Part shown: positions 8,070 to 16,765 of the stretch, one piece after another | Layout: every line of letters starts with the position of its first letter | Position numbering within the stretch: the first letter of the stretch is position 1 | Translations under genes and position numbers: made by a program | Notes under the pieces: model-generated | What the model saw: only the letters and a program-made list of their open reading frames with translations | Told to the model about the DNA's origin: nothing | Databases searched by the model: none | Assembly: GCF_900115085.1 (NCBI RefSeq) | Contig: NZ_FOVF01000012.1 | Span: 38,602-102,601, forward strand | Reading direction: 5' to 3' | DNA: 64,000 nucleotides | Source of the DNA: Dokdonella immobilis | Lineage (GTDB): Bacteria; Pseudomonadota; Gammaproteobacteria; Xanthomonadales; Rhodanobacteraceae

Positions 8070-9668
8070 ATGCGGAAGAAGTTGACCACAACGATCGTGC
8101 TGGCCGTCGGCATTTTCGGCATCGCGTTGCCCGTACTGGCGGCGTTGTATCTCGCCCATCGCCAGAGCATGGATGCCGAGATCCGCCTGGCCAATACCAT
8201 GGCCGGCGAAATCCTGCGCCGGGCCGACGCCGCGGGCGATCAGGCGATTGCGGCCTACACGGAACTGTCCACGCCGGAAGACGGCGATCCCTGTTCGGAT
8301 GCGCGCCTGAAGCGCATGCGCGATGTCGATCTGAACCTGAGCTATGTCGAGGTCGTCGGTTACGTCGACAAGGACCGCCTCGTTTGCTCGTCCCTGGGCC
8401 GGCATGGCGAAGGCATTCCGCTGGGGCCTGTCGAGTTCGTCAGCTCACGCGGCGCCAGCGTACGGACATCGGTCGACCTCGGGCTGGGGACCGGCGAAGA
8501 CGGGCGGTTCCTGATCCTGCAAAAGGGCTCGCTGGCTGCGGCTTTGCATCCGGAGATGCTGATCGACACCTTTCAGGATCGCAAGGACATCGCGGTCGGC
8601 ATATTCGGCCGCACCGGCAGGATGCGCCTCAGCAGCCGCGGCGAGTTCGAAACGAAGTGGATGTCCCGACTCGGCGGTGCCACCAGCGCGAATTTCTTCG
8701 ACGGACGCCATCTGGTGACGCTGCTTCGATCCAGCCACTACGACACGGTGGCCTATGTCGCGGTACCGGCGGACTATCTGAGGTCCCGGCTCTACGGATT
8801 CTTCAGCGTGCTCGTGCCGATCGCCCTCGTGCTAGGCGCCCTGCTCTCGTTCGGCATCGTGCGCCTGGCCCGCCAGCGTGCTTCGTTGCCGGCGGAATTG
8901 AAGGCTGCGCTGCGTCGCGGAGAATTCGAAATGTACTATCAGCCCATCGTCGAGCTGGCGACCCGCCGCATCGTCGGCTTCGAGGCGCTGATGCGATGGC
9001 CGCGCCGCGACGGGCCGCGCCTGCGTCCCGACCTGTTCATTCCCGCAGCCGAGGACTGTGGCTTGATCACCCAGTTCACCGATTACATGCTCAAGCGGAT
9101 CGCGGTCGATGCGCCCCGACTGATCGAGCGCCGGCCGCATTGCTATGTCAGCGTCAATCTCGGTTCATCGGATCTGCATTCCGAGGCAATCCTCGACCAG
9201 TTGCGCAAGCTGCTGGCGACACGGGGCATCCGTCCGCAGTGCATCGTCGTCGAGGCGACCGAGCACTCCTTTCTCGATCCGCTGCTGGCCCGGCCGATCG
9301 TCGCCGAGATCCGTGCCCTCGGCATCCGCGTGGCCATCGACGATTTCGGCACGGGATTCTCCAGCCTTTCGCACCTGACCACCCTGCAGACCGATTTCCT
9401 TAAGATCGACAAGGTGTTCGTCGAGACCGTCGGCACCGACTCGGCCACCAGCCAGGTCGCCCCGCACATCATCCGCATAGCCGAGACACTCGGGTTGAAG
9501 GTGATCGGCGAGGGTGTCGAGAACGAGGCGCAGGCGGCGTTCCTGCGCGCGCATGGAGTGGAATTTGCCCAGGGCTGGCTGTTCTACCAAGCCATGCCGA
9601 TAGACGAGATTCTGAAGCTGGCCGAGCGCCCGCTCGACCTCGCCGGCGCGACCCCGGCGCCGGCCTGA
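8070..9668 (+). CDS. membrane-anchored CSS-motif EAL cyclic-di-GMP phosphodiesterase
   Basis: 532 residues. An N-terminal membrane helix (12-30) is followed by a periplasmic sensor with CSS-type cysteines (CSDARLKRM, then VCSSLG), a second helix near 240-265, and a C-terminal EAL domain. The catalytic set looks complete: EAL at Glu305, NLGSSDL, EATEHS, Asp424-Asp425 in DDFGTG, LKIDK and GEGVENEAQ. It should hydrolyse c-di-GMP to pGpG at the inner membrane, with activity set by periplasmic thiol state as in known CSS-EAL proteins. It is convergent with the GGDEF gene; a hairpin repeat fills the gap between the two stop codons. Confidence 0.93.
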   Translation: MRKKLTTTIVLAVGIFGIALPVLAALYLAHRQSMDAEIRLANTMAGEILRRADAAGDQAIAAYTELSTPEDGDPCSDARLKRMRDVDLNLSYVEVVGYVDKDRLVCSSLGRHGEGIPLGPVEFVSSRGASVRTSVDLGLGTGEDGRFLILQKGSLAAALHPEMLIDTFQDRKDIAVGIFGRTGRMRLSSRGEFETKWMSRLGGATSANFFDGRHLVTLLRSSHYDTVAYVAVPADYLRSRLYGFFSVLVPIALVLGALLSFGIVRLARQRASLPAELKAALRRGEFEMYYQPIVELATRRIVGFEALMRWPRRDGPRLRPDLFIPAAEDCGLITQFTDYMLKRIAVDAPRLIERRPHCYVSVNLGSSDLHSEAILDQLRKLLATRGIRPQCIVVEATEHSFLDPLLARPIVAEIRALGIRVAIDDFGTGFSSLSHLTTLQTDFLKIDKVFVETVGTDSATSQVAPHIIRIAETLGLKVIGEGVENEAQAAFLRAHGVEFAQGWLFYQAMPIDEILKLAERPLDLAGATPAPA

Positions 9669-9720
9669 GCGAACCTGTCCGGCGTTTCGGGCGGACCGGC
9701 ACGCCGGGGCGCGGCTCCGC

Positions 9721-9884
9721 TGGTGTGGTGTCCCGCAAATAACGCGAAGAAATTCCGGATGGATTTCATGGCGAGACAAGGCGCGAGGAGGAGTCATGGT
9801 GGGCACTATGGCGACGACGAGCAACGCAGTATCGCCGGGAAAGACGCCGGAATTATTTGATGGTATTTGTGGGACACCACACTA
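9721..9884. repeat. 164-bp hairpin repeat (MITE-like, element B)
   Basis: Near-perfect terminal inverted repeats bound this segment: left GTGTGGTGTCCCGCAAATA (from 9723) and, on the opposite strand from 9882, GTGTGGTGTCCCACAAATA; both arms then reach AATTCCGG. A second inner pairing around CATGGTGGGCACTATG (about 9794-9811) forms the apex, so the whole unit can fold as one long hairpin. It lies exactly between two convergent c-di-GMP genes and provides the TAG stop codon of the minus-strand one. It has no transposase and no plausible gene. Confidence 0.75.
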
Positions 9885-12800
9885 GGTTGCACGAGTCGGC
9901 TGCATGGCCGATGCGGAGTTCGCCCGGCGCACGCAATTGCGGCCTTCATGCTTGGCCTGGTACAGGGCGCGATCCGCATCCCGCAGCAGATCGGCGGCGT
10001 GTTCGCCCGGCGCGGGGATGCGGCTCAGCACGCCCGCACTGATGGTGACGGTCTGGGTGCGGTTGCCGAGCGTGCGCGGCGGCAGCGCCTCGACCAGTGC
10101 GCGCATGCGTTCGGCGCAGCCGGCCACGATGTCGATATCGGCGTCGATCAGCAGGCAAGCGAATTCCTCGCCGCCAAAACGGGCCACCAGGTCCTGCTCG
10201 CGCGTTGCGCTCTGCAGGGCCTGGGCGATTGCGCGCAAGGCGACATCGCCGGCCAGGTGCCCGTACTGGTCGTTGTACTGCTTGAAGTGATCGACATCGA
10301 TGACCATCAGACCGACCGGCAGGCCGCGCACCACCGAGCGTTCAATCGCCGCGTCGAGGGCTTCCATCAGGCGCCGGCGATTGGCTACTCCGGTCAGCGG
10401 ATCCTGATAGGAGAGCTCGGTCAGGCGCGCGTTGGCGGCGCGGATTTCCAGGGTCCGTTCGGCGACTTCGCGTTTCAGCCGCCGTTGCCGCGCCCGCAGA
10501 CCGCGGTTGTAGAGCAGCACCAGCCCTGCGACGAGCGCCGCCAGCAACAGCACGAAGGCCATGCGCACCAGGGGTTGTTCCCACCAGCGGGCGTCCACGG
10601 AGAATTTCAGCACGCGCGGGCTGCTTGGCGTGCCCGCGAAATCGCGGGCTTCCACGCGCAGCTCATAATCGCCCGGCGCCAGTCCGCTGAAGCGGCGCGC
10701 GTGGTCGTGGCTCCAGGCACCGGGACCGTCGTCGATGCCAAGGAGTTCGCTGCGGTAGGTGGATTCCTGTTCGCGCAATCCGGACAGCACCGTGAATTCG
10801 ATCTGCACCTCGCGCGTGCCGGCGGGCAGCTTCCATTCGTCGCGGTCTTGTGGATCCGTCGAAACGCCGTCTGCAATCCAGTCGGTGAAATGCAGCGGCT
10901 TCGGCTGCGTGTCGCGCGAACCGGTGTGGATGCCCGGGTCGAACACGCCAAGTCCGCCGAGGGTGCCGACCCAATAGCGGTCCTGGTCGTCGATGGCCTG
11001 CGCATTGGTGTTGCATTCGTCGTGCACGAGGCCGTCGCGACGCCGGAATACGCGCTCTGCGTAGCTGCCATCGGACTGGCGGGTCAGTTGCTGGACGCCG
11101 TTGTTGGTGCAAACGTAGATTCGCCCCTGGCGGTCCGGAACGACGCTGTAGACGGTCGGATCGGGTGGCGCCGGCACCTGCGTGTCGGTCAGGCGACGCG
11201 GATGCTCCGGGTCGGTGACATCAAGCCGGACCACGCCGCTGCGATTGCTGCTGGCCCAGAGTATCGTCCGTGAACCGTCGACGATGGGCGTGACGCTGCG
11301 GAAGCCGTCGGCGTCCATGACCGTGTCGGCCGGCAGGAGCCGCCAGTGTTCGCCGTCGAATCGTGCCAGTCCGCGGTTGCTCGCGGCCCAGAGCCAGGAG
11401 CGACCGCTGGCGTCGACCTGTTCGGCGAGGCCGACGACCGTCCAGTCCGGATCGACGCCCTCGGCGATGAATCGTGTCCAGCGGCCGTTGCGCAAACGGA
11501 AGATGCCGCTGTGCAGGGTCGCGAACCACAGTTCGTTGCGACCGTCGATTCGACGCCCGATGGCGTGACTGGCGGCCTCGTCGGGGCCGAGCGTCCATGG
11601 CACCGACATTGGTTCGAACCGCAGGGCATCATGCACGCGCAGCAACTGGCCACCGACCAGGCTCAGCAGACGCCAGCGCCTTCCATCGGGACCGGGCAGA
11701 TTCCAGATCTGGCGCACGCCCTCCGCGGGCAAGTACCCGTTGGCCGCGGTGAAGTAGCGCCATTCGCCCGCCCGCAACAATCCAAGACCCTGTTTCGCCG
11801 TGCCGACCCAGAGTTGCCGCTGGCCGCCGGCATCGGTCTCCGGCAGCACCGCGAACACGCCGTTCTCGCGTGCGCCCATCAAGGTCACGGTCTGCCACTG
11901 ACTGGGGGTCAGGGCGGCCCGCGCGATGCCGCCCTCGGTGGCCAGCCAGAGCAGGTCCGTGCCGTCGGCATTGCGTTGCACCTTGATACCGCGCACCGCA
12001 TCGGAAGGCAGACCGTGGCGGCGATCGAAGACCGCGATCTTGTCATCGATGATGCGCAACAGGCCCGCCCGCGAGGCAATCCAGATCGTCTGCTTTCCGG
12101 CCGCCGAGGTCGTCGCGCGCAGCGTATACAAGGCTTCGGTCGGCAGTTCGCCGCTGGCCGCGCGCCAGATGCGGACACCGTCCTTGCGTATCCGGGCCAG
12201 ACCATCGCCGTAGCTGGTGATCCAGAGCTCCTCTTCGCCGCCATGCTGCGTGCGCAACATGTCGGTACCATGCCAACCTCGGAACTCCGGTCTTTCGAAT
12301 CGTTGCCACGCAGCCGGCGCGCGCGGGTCAGCGCGCTTGCGGTACCAGAGTCCGTCCAGTGTCGTCAGCATCCATTGGCGCGGCTCTCCGAACAGGGTAT
12401 CGGTTTCCTCGATGCGCGCAGCCGGCCCCTTCTGCACTGAGTCGTTGCCCGGATCGCTGCGCCACTCGCCAGCCTCGAAATGCCAGAAGCCGGTATCGAG
12501 GCTGACCCACAGATCGTCGCTCCCATCCGCATGACGGATATCGGAAAATCGCTGGTGGAACTTGCTGGTGGCCGGATACAGCGACCACTGGCTGCCGTCA
12601 AGGCGGGCCAGTCCTTCTCGCTCGAAGATCGCCCAGAGCCCGCCCTTGCCGTCAGCCTGCATGTCGCGCACGAGACTGTGCGCGTCGGCGAACGGCCACG
12701 GCGTCCAGCGGTATCCGTCGAAGCGCGCCAACGAGGAAGCCGAACCGGCCCAGACGAAGCCCCTGGCATCAACGCCGACAGTGCTCCAGATTTCTTCGGA

Positions 12801-12941
12801 CAAGCCCTCGCGCGGCCCGTAGACAGTGAATCTCGGCGCGCCTTCGTCAGCCAGATCGAGCGAGGCGGTCGCATCGGCGGGCATCGGGGCGAGCAGACAG
12901 GCGAGCATGCCGAGCAGGGCGGTAGGGACTCGAAGGCGCAT
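9882..12941 (-). CDS. periplasmic beta-propeller sensor diguanylate cyclase (GGDEF)
   Basis: 1019 residues: signal sequence (1-25), a long array of two-component-regulator propeller repeats (about 35-720, with blocks like DLWVSLD and LWAASNRGL), a Y_Y_Y-type domain (about 725-800), a membrane helix (VRMAFVLLLAALVAGLVLLY), a short coiled linker and a GGDEF domain. The active site is GGEEF at 923-927, and an RxxD product-inhibition site (REQD, 914-917) precedes it, so an active, feedback-regulated cyclase is expected. An upstream in-frame ATG at 13349 is rejected because signal sequence, GGAAAAACGACCAGGA leader and codon pattern start at 12941. The last codons and TAG run into the terminal repeat of element B. 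Confidence 0.92.
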   Translation of the reverse strand: MRLRVPTALLGMLACLLAPMPADATASLDLADEGAPRFTVYGPREGLSEEIWSTVGVDARGFVWAGSASSLARFDGYRWTPWPFADAHSLVRDMQADGKGGLWAIFEREGLARLDGSQWSLYPATSKFHQRFSDIRHADGSDDLWVSLDTGFWHFEAGEWRSDPGNDSVQKGPAARIEETDTLFGEPRQWMLTTLDGLWYRKRADPRAPAAWQRFERPEFRGWHGTDMLRTQHGGEEELWITSYGDGLARIRKDGVRIWRAASGELPTEALYTLRATTSAAGKQTIWIASRAGLLRIIDDKIAVFDRRHGLPSDAVRGIKVQRNADGTDLLWLATEGGIARAALTPSQWQTVTLMGARENGVFAVLPETDAGGQRQLWVGTAKQGLGLLRAGEWRYFTAANGYLPAEGVRQIWNLPGPDGRRWRLLSLVGGQLLRVHDALRFEPMSVPWTLGPDEAASHAIGRRIDGRNELWFATLHSGIFRLRNGRWTRFIAEGVDPDWTVVGLAEQVDASGRSWLWAASNRGLARFDGEHWRLLPADTVMDADGFRSVTPIVDGSRTILWASSNRSGVVRLDVTDPEHPRRLTDTQVPAPPDPTVYSVVPDRQGRIYVCTNNGVQQLTRQSDGSYAERVFRRRDGLVHDECNTNAQAIDDQDRYWVGTLGGLGVFDPGIHTGSRDTQPKPLHFTDWIADGVSTDPQDRDEWKLPAGTREVQIEFTVLSGLREQESTYRSELLGIDDGPGAWSHDHARRFSGLAPGDYELRVEARDFAGTPSSPRVLKFSVDARWWEQPLVRMAFVLLLAALVAGLVLLYNRGLRARQRRLKREVAERTLEIRAANARLTELSYQDPLTGVANRRRLMEALDAAIERSVVRGLPVGLMVIDVDHFKQYNDQYGHLAGDVALRAIAQALQSATREQDLVARFGGEEFACLLIDADIDIVAGCAERMRALVEALPPRTLGNRTQTVTISAGVLSRIPAPGEHAADLLRDADRALYQAKHEGRNCVRRANSASAMQPTRAT

Positions 12942-13347
12942 TCCTGGTCGTTTTTCCGGTTTCGGGGTGGTCAGGTCAGCCGGCAACACGGTCGTTTGCC
13001 GAATCGGCGCCGATCTGTCCGGCACGCGGCGCGCATGCACGATGCATGCCGCATTGTCGTCGGCTCGCGGCCCCGTGATCGCGTCGCGCACGGCGGAACT
13101 CGCATCGGCGATGCGCTCGGAAACTCGAATCGGGTACCGAGGCAGGGACGTGTGTCGACGAACTGGGCAGGCGGTCACGGCGGGGCTGGCCTGGGAGCAG
13201 GACACTGCCCCGGTGACCCGCCAACGACGGCAGCGGCCGGCCCGCGACTGGCCGCTTGCGGCCACGTTTCGAGGCATTCGGACGGCCAGGAGGCGCTCCG
13301 AAATCCCGGTCGCAAGCGGGCGACCGTGCACCGCCGGAGTCAAGACC
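12942..13347. promoter_or_regulatory. divergent promoter region with a palindromic site
   Basis: 406 bases separate the starts of the propeller-cyclase and di-heme genes. I see no gene here. A perfect inverted repeat, GCATGCA-CGA-TGCATGC, lies at 13033-13049 and is a candidate operator for one or both divergent genes. No clear -35/-10 pair stands out. Confidence 0.35.
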
Positions 13348-16269
13348 ATGCCATTCCGTATCCTGCTGGCCGCCCTCGCCCTGCTTGCCGCCAGCGAGCT
13401 GCCGGCCCGGATGCCGCGCGACTACGACATCGTCTACGTCCGCCAGGTGCGCTTCGGCGACAACCAGAACACGATGTGGCCCGAAGTGTTTCATCCGGCG
13501 CGGCTCGATCCGGGTGCCGACCTGATGCTCCTGCATCCGGACGGCAGCGAGGAGGTGCTCGTTGCCGGCGGCAACGGCGGCGTCACCGATCCGTTCGTCT
13601 CCTTCGATGCGCAATGGGTCTACTACGCGCGCTTTCCCGACCTGCGCCCGCAGTCGCTCAACCACCAACGCGGCGATCTGCCGTACCAGGGTGCGGATAT
13701 CTACCGCATCCGGCTGGCCACGCGCCAGATCGAACGCCTGACCCATGGCGAGTTCACGCCAAACACGGGCGCAGGCAACTGGGACGAAGGCAATCCGCTC
13801 GATCCGCCGGCGCAGTTCGATCGGCTCGGCTACGGCATCCTCAACCTTGCGCCGTGTCCGCTGCCCGGTGGCCGCATCGCCTTCGTCAGCAATCGCAACG
13901 GCTTCGAACCGCCCAAGGGTTACACCAATCCAACCCTGCAGCTGTTCGTCATGGATGGCGACGGGCAGAACGTCACCCAGATCGCGCCAATGAACATCTC
14001 CAGCGCGCTGCACCCGACCATTCTTCGCGACGGTCGGCTGCTGTTCTCCTCGCACGAGGACCAGGGCCTGCGTGACACGCGCATGTGGGGCGTCTGGGCG
14101 ATCTGGCCCGACGGCCGGCGCTGGGAACCGGTCCTCAGTGCCTTCCGCGAGGGCCAGGCCTTTCATTTCATGACCCAGCTGTCCGGCGGCGATCTCGTCA
14201 TCGAGGACTACTACAACCTCAACAACAACGGTTTTGGCCAGCTCTATCGCACGCCGGCGCGGCCGCCGGCCGGACAACCGCATTTCTTCAGCGCCTTCGC
14301 GGCGGACAATCCGCCGATCGAGCGTACCGTCGGCGCCGGCTTTTCCTATCCGTACACGATCCCGTTCACGCCGCGCGGCGGCCTCCATGCGCTGGCGCCG
14401 TTCACGCACGGCGACGACGAAGCGGCGCCGATCGGCAGCAACGGCCAGCGCGTCGGCAAGTTCACGCATCCCTCGGCGGCGCCGGACGGCGACCTCCTCG
14501 TGGTCTGGACGCCGGGACCGGCGAACGATCTCAATCGCCCGACGCCGGCGCCCTACTACGATGCCGGCCTGTATGCGATCGCCGGCGGCAACGTGGTTCA
14601 TTCGCCGCAGGAACTCGTGCTGATCAGGAACGACCCGGCCTGGAACGAGGCCTGGCCTCGGGCCGTGGTGCCCTACAGCCGCATCCATGGCGTCGACGAA
14701 CCCGACGAACTGGGCTGGCTGCCGAACGATGGCGGCACGCATGCGCAGTTGCCGGCCGGCACGCCATACGGCCTGGTCGGCAGCTCGAGCCTGTACAAGC
14801 GCGAGAGCTTTCCGGGCCAGGTGACGTCCTGGTCGGATACCTTCGACGGCCTCGACGCCTTCAATACCGGCGAAAACGGCCAGTCGAGCAACTGGTCGAC
14901 CCAGGGCAGCGATGCCGGCAGGTACAGCGACAGCGACATCTGGGCGGTGCGCATCGTCGGCATGGAACCGAACTCGCACCGCAGTTACGGACCCAACAGC
15001 GGGCGCAGGTTCACCAGCCACGCCGAAGAGCGCCTGCGCGTTTTCGGCGAGATCCCGGTGCGCAAGTTCGGCAGCGGTGGCGCGCCCATACTCGACCTCG
15101 AGGGCAATCCCGATACGAGCTTCCTGGCCAAGATCGTCGCCGACACGCCGTTTACGTTCCAGATGCTCGACCGCAACGGCATGGTCCTGAGCATGGCCCA
15201 GACCTGGCACCAGGTGCGCCCCGGCGAGATGCGTGCCGATTGCGGGGGCTGCCACGCGCACAGCCAGCAGGCCCTCGCATTCGGCAGCACCGCCGCGGCG
15301 CAATCGAACTATGCGGTCATGGACCTGTCGACGAGCACGCCACTGCTGACCTTCGATGCCGCAGGCCAACCCGATCTGCGCATCGAGAACACGCGCCAGG
15401 TCAGTGTCGAGTTCCTGCACGATATCCGGCCATTGCTGCAGCAGCGTTGCATCGGCTGCCATCAGGGCGCGAATCCCGCGGGCAATCTGGATCTGGCCGA
15501 CACGAGTGTCGTCGGCGGCCTGCCCGGCGACTACCGGCGCCTGGCCGCGGATTCCCAGGCCGAATACGGCTACGCGCCGGTGATCGCGAATCGAAGCTGG
15601 CGACAGACCAACGCCAGCCGCTACCTGCGCATGTTCCAGAGCCGACGCAGCCTGCTGGTCTGGAAGCTGTTCGACGCCCGCCTGGACGGTTGGAGCAACG
15701 CCGACCATCCGACCGAGAGCGTGCCGGGCAATGCCGCCACCCTGCCGGCGGGAGCCGATCCGAACGAGGCCGACCTCGACTACAGCGGCACGATGATGCC
15801 GCCACCGGGCAGTCCGGTCGCACCGTTGACGGCCGACGAAAAGCTCCTGTTCGTGCGCTGGATCGATCTCGGCGCGCCGATCGATACCGGCGATCCGGAC
15901 TACGGCTGGTTCCTCGATGACCTCAAGCCCACGGTTGCCCTGAGCCAGCCGCGCCCGCGCGCCAATCCGGCAGCGCTCGCGCAGATCCGCTTCGGCCTCG
16001 CCGACGCAGACAGCGGAATCGCGCTGTCGAGCCTGCGCGTCAACGCCGACTTCACGGTCAATGGGCGCCCGGCCGGTGCCGAGCTGGCCGATCTTGCCGC
16101 TGCCGTCGACGAAGGCATCTGGGCGATTGCACTGGTGCCGCCACTGCAGAGTGGATGGAACCGGCATGTGCACATCAGCGTGCGCGACAACCAGGGCAAC
16201 ATCACGCGGGTGGATCGGGCCTTCTTCATCGGCGCCGACGACACGATCTTCCGCGACGGCTACGATTGA
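13348..16269 (+). CDS. secreted di-heme propeller protein related to hydrazine-synthase alpha (HzsA-like)
   Basis: 973 residues with a signal sequence (about 1-21). Residues 25-330 hold TolB/PD40-like blade motifs (DIVYVRQVRF, LMLLHPDGSEE, DIYRIRLATRQIERLTHGEF). Two CxxCH heme-c sites follow: Cys632-GG-Cys635-His636 and Cys701-IG-Cys704-His705, the second resembling the c-type domain of planctomycete-type cytochromes. This order is that of the broad HzsA-related family; it does not imply hydrazine synthesis. The protein ends in DDTIFRDGYD, a possible C-terminal sorting or anchoring signal. The start at 13348 has GGAGT eight bases upstream and opens the signal sequence. It is divergent from the GGDEF gene. 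Role: probably periplasmic or surface redox protein, substrate unknown. Confidence 0.72.
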   Translation: MPFRILLAALALLAASELPARMPRDYDIVYVRQVRFGDNQNTMWPEVFHPARLDPGADLMLLHPDGSEEVLVAGGNGGVTDPFVSFDAQWVYYARFPDLRPQSLNHQRGDLPYQGADIYRIRLATRQIERLTHGEFTPNTGAGNWDEGNPLDPPAQFDRLGYGILNLAPCPLPGGRIAFVSNRNGFEPPKGYTNPTLQLFVMDGDGQNVTQIAPMNISSALHPTILRDGRLLFSSHEDQGLRDTRMWGVWAIWPDGRRWEPVLSAFREGQAFHFMTQLSGGDLVIEDYYNLNNNGFGQLYRTPARPPAGQPHFFSAFAADNPPIERTVGAGFSYPYTIPFTPRGGLHALAPFTHGDDEAAPIGSNGQRVGKFTHPSAAPDGDLLVVWTPGPANDLNRPTPAPYYDAGLYAIAGGNVVHSPQELVLIRNDPAWNEAWPRAVVPYSRIHGVDEPDELGWLPNDGGTHAQLPAGTPYGLVGSSSLYKRESFPGQVTSWSDTFDGLDAFNTGENGQSSNWSTQGSDAGRYSDSDIWAVRIVGMEPNSHRSYGPNSGRRFTSHAEERLRVFGEIPVRKFGSGGAPILDLEGNPDTSFLAKIVADTPFTFQMLDRNGMVLSMAQTWHQVRPGEMRADCGGCHAHSQQALAFGSTAAAQSNYAVMDLSTSTPLLTFDAAGQPDLRIENTRQVSVEFLHDIRPLLQQRCIGCHQGANPAGNLDLADTSVVGGLPGDYRRLAADSQAEYGYAPVIANRSWRQTNASRYLRMFQSRRSLLVWKLFDARLDGWSNADHPTESVPGNAATLPAGADPNEADLDYSGTMMPPPGSPVAPLTADEKLLFVRWIDLGAPIDTGDPDYGWFLDDLKPTVALSQPRPRANPAALAQIRFGLADADSGIALSSLRVNADFTVNGRPAGAELADLAAAVDEGIWAIALVPPLQSGWNRHVHISVRDNQGNITRVDRAFFIGADDTIFRDGYD

Positions 16270-16333
16270 GCGCGAACGCGCTTGCCGATCGGCGCGTGCC
16301 GCTGCCCAACGTCGCATCGAGGATTGGTCGTTC

Positions 16334-16729
16334 GTGGAAATCGACAAGTTGGCCTGGATCCATATCCGCGAGCGCAAATTGCTCGGCGCACGATCGCGCG
16401 GCAATCCGGTCTGCTATCTGCCCGGCGGCAAGCGCGAGCCCGGCGAAAGCGATGCCGAGGCGCTCGTACGTGAGATTCGCGAGGAGCTCTCGATCGCACT
16501 CGATCCGACCACGCTCGTTGCGGCCGGAGAGTTCCGCGCCCAGGCAGATGGGAAGCCGTCCGGCGTAATGGTCAAGCTGACCTGCTACGAGGCTGCGTTC
16601 GAAGGCGTAATCGCGCCGGCGGCGGAGATCGAGGAAGTGCTCTGGCTCGAATACGCCGATCGCGAGCGCTGCTCGGCAGCCGGGCGCCTCGTGCTCGACC
16701 ACCTGTATGCCCGCGATCGCCTCGACTAG
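16334..16729 (+). CDS. NUDIX hydrolase
   Basis: 131 residues. The full NUDIX box is present at about residues 35-57: GGKREPGESDAEALVREIREEL, matching Gx5Ex7REUxEExGU up to the last Gly, so Mg-dependent hydrolysis of a nucleoside-diphosphate-X substrate is expected. I place the start at the GTG at 16334, preceded by GAGGA about 10 bases upstream; upstream in-frame codons overlap the preceding di-heme gene and do not look coding. It lies 64 bases after that gene and is convergent with the NTF2-like gene. Specific substrate unknown; the small size resembles ADP-ribose or 8-oxo-dGTP type enzymes. Confidence 0.85.
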   Translation: MEIDKLAWIHIRERKLLGARSRGNPVCYLPGGKREPGESDAEALVREIREELSIALDPTTLVAAGEFRAQADGKPSGVMVKLTCYEAAFEGVIAPAAEIEEVLWLEYADRERCSAAGRLVLDHLYARDRLD

Positions 16730-16765
16730 TCGAGGCGCACGCCGAAACCCGGCCAGCAGCGCAGC

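Noticed and set aside
13348..16269. Hydrazine synthesis or anammox function
   Set aside because: Only one distantly HzsA-like protein is present, with no HzsB/C or HAO-like genes, and the genome type is wrong.
12976..16404. 1142-codon open frame on the minus strand
   Set aside because: It is the antisense shadow of the di-heme gene in GC-rich DNA; it has no family motifs, and the plus strand has signal sequence, heme motifs and ribosome site.
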